Made by a program: the position numbers and the translations under genes
Origin: Uloborus plumipes
Taxonomy: Eukaryota; Arthropoda; Arachnida; Araneae; Uloboridae
DNA length: 64,000 nt
Assembly: GCA_038373865.1 (NCBI GenBank)
Contig: JAXGGA010005592.1
Location: 1 to 64,000 of the forward strand
Direction of reading: 5' to 3'
Notes under the pieces: generated by a model
Database searches by the model: none
Seen by the model: the letters and a program-made list of their open reading frames with translations, nothing else
What the model was told of the DNA's origin: nothing
Shown: positions 59,004 through 64,000 of the stretch, one piece after another
How positions within the stretch are numbered: the first letter of the stretch is position 1
Layout: every line of letters begins with the position of its first letter

Positions 59004-61763
59004 CAGTGGCGGCTCGTCCATAGGCGCTGCAGCACCCCCAATAGTTTTCCCCGAAAATACGTTAAGCAATTAATTCATTTTCATTTTATTCTGATCCTGA
59101 GTGAATACAAAATCCATTATTATCATCAGAGGGAGATTTCGCTACACACACATACATGGCATTAAATTATTAGTTAAGTCAATCTTACAGCCTCAACTAA
59201 AGTGCGAAAAAAAATTCTTAGTCTTTCTCCGAAGCGCTGCATCGCCCAACAGCTCCTCTTGAGCTCGCTAAAAAGCTTTCTGCGCATGCTCAGCGTGACG
59301 TATGGTCATTCGGGGGACCGGACTTTTCAACCGCCTGTGGGCTGCAATTGTTTACAGCCCAGCTCCCTGTGAGGCTTAAGTGACCGATTGCTAGAGCGTG
59401 CGCGTGTTGATTATTTGCTTTTCACTGCTTTATTATTTGCTATTTTAAACTAAATATTTTTTCAACCTGAGTAGTGGATAAAACGATGAGTGTCGAGCAT
59501 TTGCAGGGCATTTCATTTTCACAGTTATCATTGTCCGAAAAAAATGATATTAAAAAAAATGGTCGCCCTGTTCCAGACTTAAATATAGCTCAGGCATCGA
59601 CGAGCAGAAAGTCGTCGTACCAGAGGAAATTCAGCAGAGACATTTACACGAAATACGACTGGTTATGCGAATCAAGTGAAAAAAATGCCTTATTTTGTTT
59701 TCCTTGTTTGTTGTTTGGAGGTGATAATGCATGGACCAAGACTGGAGTGACAGATTTGGGGCACCTTGTTCGAAAATCAAAGAAACATGAAAGCTCTGAA
59801 AGGCATATCAGAAATACAGTTAATTTGGCTATGCTGGGGGAAGTGAACATCGCTTCGCAGTTAAGTGAAGGATACAGATTGAGCATTATGAAGCATAATG
59901 AAGAAGTTAAAAAAAATAGAGAAATACTCTCAAGAATTATTGACTGTCTCAAATTTTGTGGAGCGTTTGAGTTACCATTACGTGGCCATGATGAAAGCAC
60001 GGGCTCTTCCAATCCTGGAGTGTTCCGAGGACTACTTGAATTTGCCGGAAAGCTTGATGTAAATTTAAAAGCTCATTTTGAAACAGCTACCGTGTTTAAG
60101 GGAAACTCGAAAACGATCCAGAATGAGTTATTAGAATGCATTTTGGAAGTGTGTCGGTCAGAAATAATCAATGAAATAAATCATGCTAAATTTTTAGCTG
60201 TCATGGCAGATGACACTACTGATGTTTCTGAAAAAACCCAAGAAGTTATCGTGTTTCGATATGAACATAAAGGCAAAGTATGTGAAAGATTTTGGGGATT
60301 TCATATCCCCCAATCGCAAACCGCCGAAGGTTTATCGCAGTTTGTTTTGGAACAGCTCAATGTTGTTTTGAAGGATGAAAATGAAAAACTTATAGCCCAA
60401 GCTTATGATGGTGCTACTGTAATGAGCGGAGAAAAAGGTGGCCTCAACACTATAATTAAAAATGCATACCATAATGCCCATTTTGTACACTGCTATGCAC
60501 ATCAACTGAATTTGATTATGGAAAAAGCTGTGTCTCAAAATCCGCAAGTACGTATTTTTTTTAGTAGTTTAAGTGGAATTTCGAATTTTTTCGCTCGTTC
60601 CCCCCAGCGCTTTAGCTGCACTGGATTTGGTGTGCAAACGAATTCCAAGAGGTTCCAACACAAGGTGGAATTTTAACTCAAGAGTAGTTAATACTGTATT
60701 TGAACATTTAGATCAATTGAAACAATGCTTTCAGGAATTACAAATGTCAAAAAACTGTCCTACAGTGCAAGCAGCTTCGGGACTTCTGAGGCTACTAAAT
60801 GACTCTGATTTTCTCTTCTGGCTCACATTTTTTCATCAAGTCATGCCTCATGTAGACCTTCTATATGATCAGCTTCAAAACCGCAATGCTAATTCTTCTT
60901 CAATTCATTCTGCTTTGGAATGCTTCTACCATCAGATATCGATTATAAGAGAAGAAATGAGCAACTCTCGCTCTCATGCGGAATTAGCCGAAGAAACACC
61001 AAAAAAGAGAAAAAGAAACGACGACCAAATAAATGTGGCTGTTGAAGTGTGCGACATAATTTGTTTCCAGGCAAAAGAAAGACTGAAATTTACAGGACAT
61101 CTTTCAGCCGCTCTCTTAGTCGCTCCAGAGAATTTCTCTTATTTTTCCCAAAGATTTCCCGAAAAGGAACTGAACGAAACAGTTCTGGCATATCCAATGC
61201 TGTTAAAAAAAAAATTAAAAACAGAACTTACTATTCCGTATGAGAGAAGAGAATTTTCAGGTCTATCAAGCGTGTTTAGTCTGTTTAACCTGATTGTTAG
61301 CAGCGGACTTCAAAACTCTCTTGGAGAAGTAAGTTGTTTATTAAAAATCATTCTAACAACACCCATGACCACAGCTGAGCCTGAAAGATGCTTTTCGACG
61401 TTAAAAAGAATAACAACATTTTTGAGGAGCACAATGTCAGAAGATAGGTTATCAGCCTTAGCTATGCTCAGTGCAGGAAAAAAAATGATCAATAATATTG
61501 AAAACTTCAATGAAAAAGTTATAGAAGAATTTGTACATAAAAAAGACAGAAGAATGTGCTTTGTTTTTAAATAATTTTTAAACGTTTATTATTATTTTCC
61601 CCCACTTTTTTGCATTAAGTAAATAAATATATGTTTAAGGATTATTTCAATGTTAGTGCTTTATAAACAAAACATTTTTTTACGTATTGAGCTACGCATT
61701 ACATTTTCGTTACATTAGAAAAATTGCAGCACCCCCAAGTTTGAGAGTCACGAGCCGCCACTG
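59004..61763 (+). mobile_element. 2.76-kb autonomous-type hAT (ZMYM1-like)
   Basis: Ends CAGTGGCGGCTCGTCCATAG and inverted CAGTGGCGGCTCGTGACTCT, with GCAGCACCCCCA in both subterminal regions. The 8-bp duplication is ACACTAGT: intact at 61764-61771, and on the left split by a MITE. It carries a nearly complete transposase gene. It lies inside the Cys-rich tail of the nuclease gene. Confidence 0.9.
59486..61574 (+). pseudogene. hAT transposase (ZMYM1/DUF4371 type), one frameshift from intact
   Basis: The ATG at 59486 (MSVEHLQG) is the first in frame; the upstream codons begin with GTG and are not used in eukaryotes. A TTF-type zinc finger covers about residues 50-120 (YDWLCESSEKNALFCFPC to SSERHI). 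The RNase H-like core has FLAVMADDTTDVS (first Asp), AQAYDGATVMSG (second Asp) and FVHCYAHQLNLIMEKA. A frame change near 60600-60612, in a C6 run, moves the reading to the second frame, with ALDLVCKRIPRGSNTRWNF, a basic PKKRKRN string and the dimerisation motif TTAEPERCFSTLKRI then SEDRLSALAML at about residues 625-660. The total is about 695 residues, the usual size. Only this single indel breaks it; an assembly error is possible. The stop is at 61572-61574. Confidence 0.85.
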
Positions 61764-62154
61764 ACACTAGTAGAACCATGTAAAACTACAAAATGTACAT
61801 GTCGTCGATATGGACTTCCATGTTCTGTAGTTTGTAGAAACTGTTGTGGAAAGAACTGCACAAACACAGGAGACATTTTGGATTTTGATACTGATGATGA
61901 TGATATTTTCTTTTTAATTATGTAAATACTTTTTTTGTGAAAATTTTTTAATTGCATATTTTTTTTATGCTTTCAATTTCAGAAATTGTTTAATCATCCA
62001 ATTAAACTTTTAAAGAAAATGTATTTGTTTAATCTTGATAAAGATATACTTGGAGGCAAAGTTATTCAGTTTTTATGCTTCTTAGATTATGTGTTTAACA
62101 CAATAAAAGATTTTAGTGCTTTGGCCTCCATTTAATTATTTTCATTTATTAGTC

Positions 62155-62736
62155 TAAACCAAAATCATTATTCTTTTTCAATAAGAAATGTCCTATCATT
62201 AAATACCATATAATGATATGTTTTGTTTTCAAAAAATCTACTCTTTTCCAAGATGGCGACTAAAAAAAGCAGTTCCCGCTACCGTACGGATATATATCTT
62301 TAGACTGCTCACTTTACCTTAAATATTAGATATTATTTTCAATTTCAGCATGAAATTTCCTTTCATTTGATACCACATACGAATTTTTGTTATTATTATG
62401 TTTTTTTTCACGATTTTCAAGATGGCGGCCAAGAAAACCGCATTTTGAGTGACATTAAAGGTATATTTTTATTATCTTCACTTTACTTTAAATATTCAAT
62501 CCTTTTAAGCTTGAAATTTCGTTTTATTTGATACCATACATAATTTTTTTTAATTTTTGAAATTTTTTCATGATTTTTCAAGATGGCGGCCAAAAAAACA
62601 TATTTGTCCCACCAGTACGGATGTATACTTTCAGTATGTTCATTAGGAGCCTATTACCTATCATTTCCACCAGGTTTCGTTTCTGTTGCAATTTGTTCGA
62701 CCCCAAGGTGTTTTTTGGCTTATTTCTACTGCACTA
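62155..62736 (-). repeat. Right TIR of copy 2 with three iterated units
   Basis: AAGATGGCGAC at 62250-62260 and AAGATGGCGGC at 62419-62429 and 62580-62590, spaced 169 and 161 bp. The outer 150 bp match the left arm closely (CAATTTGTTCGACCCC and others). AAGATGGCGGC is also the vertebrate YY1 consensus; any role here is inference. Confidence 0.8.
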
Positions 62737-62767
62737 TTAGTAGTATTATTATTGTATTAGCATACAT

Positions 62768-63380
62768 CAGGGTTCGAAAATTATATTGCCCGACATGCCC
62801 GGGGCATGTAAAATTTCTGATCGGGCACCAATCTTCAACCCTTACATGCCCAGCTGGCCGTGTAATTTTACAATCAAATATTTCTTTCCTAACTTTATTA
62901 TTTTGTATTTTGGAAAAAAATTACCATATATGTTAAAATTAAAATAATTCTTAATTCAGATACAAAACTGCTAATTTAATATTTTGTCTGATTAACATGT
63001 TGACTGCCCAAGTAGGAGATAATGGTAATTTGTAGCATATCATTTTAGCTGACAATAGAAATTGAGTTAGCTTGTATGTGATTTGCTGTTTTCCTCCAGA
63101 TTAGAATTTGTCTTTTACAATGACATTAATATCAATATTTGACTTCTGAGGAGATGAAAGTAAAAGCTAATTGACAGTTACATTGTTTTTAGCCCAGCTC
63201 ATATGCTATGTATGTTTTGTAGCTTGGCAATCAATGTCTTAACACTGTACGACAAATTCAAATGTTTTTATTTATAAACAAAAATAAAACTGGGCATGTA
63301 AAAATTTTATTTGGGCATGTACTTTTTAGACAAACATGCCCGACAGGGCATGTAAAATTTTAAAGATTTTTCGAGCCCTG
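62768..63380. mobile_element. 613-bp hAT MITE abutting the nuclease transposon
   Basis: Ends CAGGGTTCGAAAATTATAT and inverted CAGGGCTCGAAAAATCTTT. Flanks GCATACAT and GCATACAC match at 7 of 8. (T/G)GGGCATGTAAAAT strings are iterated near both ends. Confidence 0.8.
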
Positions 63381-63388
63381 GCATACAC

Positions 63389-64000
63389 TCAGGGGTGCCT
63401 GGAATTGAAGTCATTGCGACATCTTTTTTTTTTTAATTTTGGCTGATGAGAAAACAAATTTCTACACAGTAGCAAAGTATTTGATTAAAAAAATCTTTTC
63501 CTAGTATGCGGGTGACTGGGAATTTCAGTCAGCAAATTCAGAAATATTCCTCTTTGAATAGTTCAAGACTGGAAAGCCCCTGCATGCATTACACTAAAAC
63601 ATTAAACGGAATTGTACTTACCATTAGTCCTTTGTCTGTTTGATGGCGATTCAATGAATATTAACGGTGATTCAGTTGATAAAAGTGGCTCAGGTTCAGT
63701 TGATATTAATGATTTGCGACGTTTTCCATGTTTTAAGCCACCTCTCCATAGTTATAAAATCGCATAAACAAGAAAGTGTAATAACCGAACTAGGAGCGTT
63801 GCTCAGTGCTACTGACTCCAAAAGGAGACTAAAAGACCACATGAAATCGTGCTTATTTTCGTTACGTCATATAGACGGCGTCCCTCCATATGATGACGGG
63901 CGTCAAGAAATCGGCGACTCTGAATGTATGCATTCGAAGGCGAACCTTCTCCTTTTATCATTTGCTTTTCTGCCTGTTGAGACCTTTAATTTATCGGCGC
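63389..64000. other. Right edge, possible 5' region of a gene beyond or on the minus strand
   Basis: From about 63780 base composition is more GC-rich than the surroundings, with several CG dinucleotides. On the minus strand a donor-like AATG|GTAAGT lies at about 63620-63629, and a frame without stops runs about 135 bp before it, preceded by TAA. That may be a 5' exon, but there is no recognisable protein, so no gene is called. Confidence 0.25.

Larger units (their letters stand above)
56141..61925 (+). pseudogene. XPG/FEN-like nuclease with nine-Cys tail, copy 2 (three insertions and one in-frame stop)
   Basis: Fragment A (56141 to about 56590) has DVHIEQTLMKCTKSRSGMTR then GRGMTESQR, matching IEQVLMKSMKS and GGLTHGRG of copy 1; the element at 56603-57376 then interrupts it. 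Fragment B (57451-58749) has FVLDGGALVHQLPW and VTVVFDGYKKPNIKDMEHRL (XPG-N-like), QAEGDADTVIVNEAL and VVADDTDILILLL (XPG-I-like), HALTGCDTTSALFG, one TGA at 58360, then the same frame on through ARLPPTQNAAKYHLYR to IKCTCQSTL. A MITE and a hAT follow. The frame resumes at 61770 and ends at TAA 61923-61925, completing a module CTC-x6-C-x3-C-x2-C-x4-C. The acidic residues of the nuclease core are all kept. The N-terminal region seen in copy 1 is missing. Confidence 0.75.
47539..62736 (+). mobile_element. 15.2-kb long-TIR nuclease transposon (Academ-like), copy 2, with nested insertions
   Basis: Left terminus TAGTCCAGTAGAAATA and right terminus (inverted TAGTGCAGTAGAAATA). The 3-bp duplication TTA is at 47536-47538 and 62737-62739. 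The TIRs are about 0.58 kb when the insertion at 47926-55856 is removed from the left arm. Each TIR contains three iterations of a unit of about 161-171 bp with GCCGCCATCTT. The gene (56141-61925, plus) is the same type as in 18004-22102 but lacks its N-terminal third. Without insertions the element would be about 3.4 kb. Confidence 0.75.

Noticed and set aside
63600..63760. A coding exon on minus with donor AATG|GTAAGT
   Set aside because: There is a stop immediately upstream in the open frame, no acceptor in reach and no known motif.
1..64000. CRISPR arrays, operons or bacterial features
   Set aside because: No regular spacer arrays; introns, SINEs and animal genes show this is eukaryotic nuclear DNA.

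Overview
The window is nuclear DNA of an animal, most likely an arthropod (a chelicerate is plausible but unproven). It is AT-rich, has GT-AG introns and tRNA-derived SINEs, and most of it is transposable element sequence in nested layers. Four host genes can be supported: an RNA polymerase I RPA34/POLR1G-like gene (7936-8532, minus); cytochrome c oxidase subunit 6C (coding 13302-14952, plus, one coding intron); a fukutin-related protein gene (30424-41714, minus, two coding exons with a 9.7 kb intron); and the first coding exon of a torsin (42326-42524, plus), whose remaining exons I could not find. FKRP and torsin are divergent across 611 bp and probably share a promoter region.

1-13 kb: the tail of a LINE; a piggyBac transposase relic split by a hAT element with a perfect 8-bp target duplication; TTAA and TA miniature elements; a mariner-like relic; a 144-bp tandem array inside an element with a terminal hairpin; POLR1G; then a hAT element (11.2-13.2 kb) carrying a broken transposase and a SINE. 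COX6C follows, with a Tigger/pogo relic after it.

18-22 kb and 47.5-62.7 kb hold the most unusual content: two diverged copies of one transposon type. Both have TIRs of about 0.6 kb, termini starting TAGTSCAGT/TAGTCCAGT, 3-bp target duplications (CAT; TTA) and a gene for an XPG/FEN-like nuclease with a C-terminal nine-cysteine module. The cysteine spacing of this module is the same in both copies over its second half. The features fit what I recall of the Academ superfamily (XPG-bearing branch), but that is assignment by memory. The second copy is 15.2 kb long because at least eight other insertions sit inside it, up to five levels deep, and their order can be read from the target duplications.

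27-30 kb: an element with GGGTCATTCCA ends and repeated GTTACGTTAGTCAC motifs, then a SINE split by a hAT MITE. The FKRP intron (31.2-40.9 kb) holds a hAT with a broken ZMYM1-like transposase inserted in a hAT MITE, plus several other small elements. At 43-45.6 kb a second copy of the 11-13 kb hAT lies in the torsin intron; the two copies serve as each other's empty sites for later insertions. The last 600 bp show no gene I can support.
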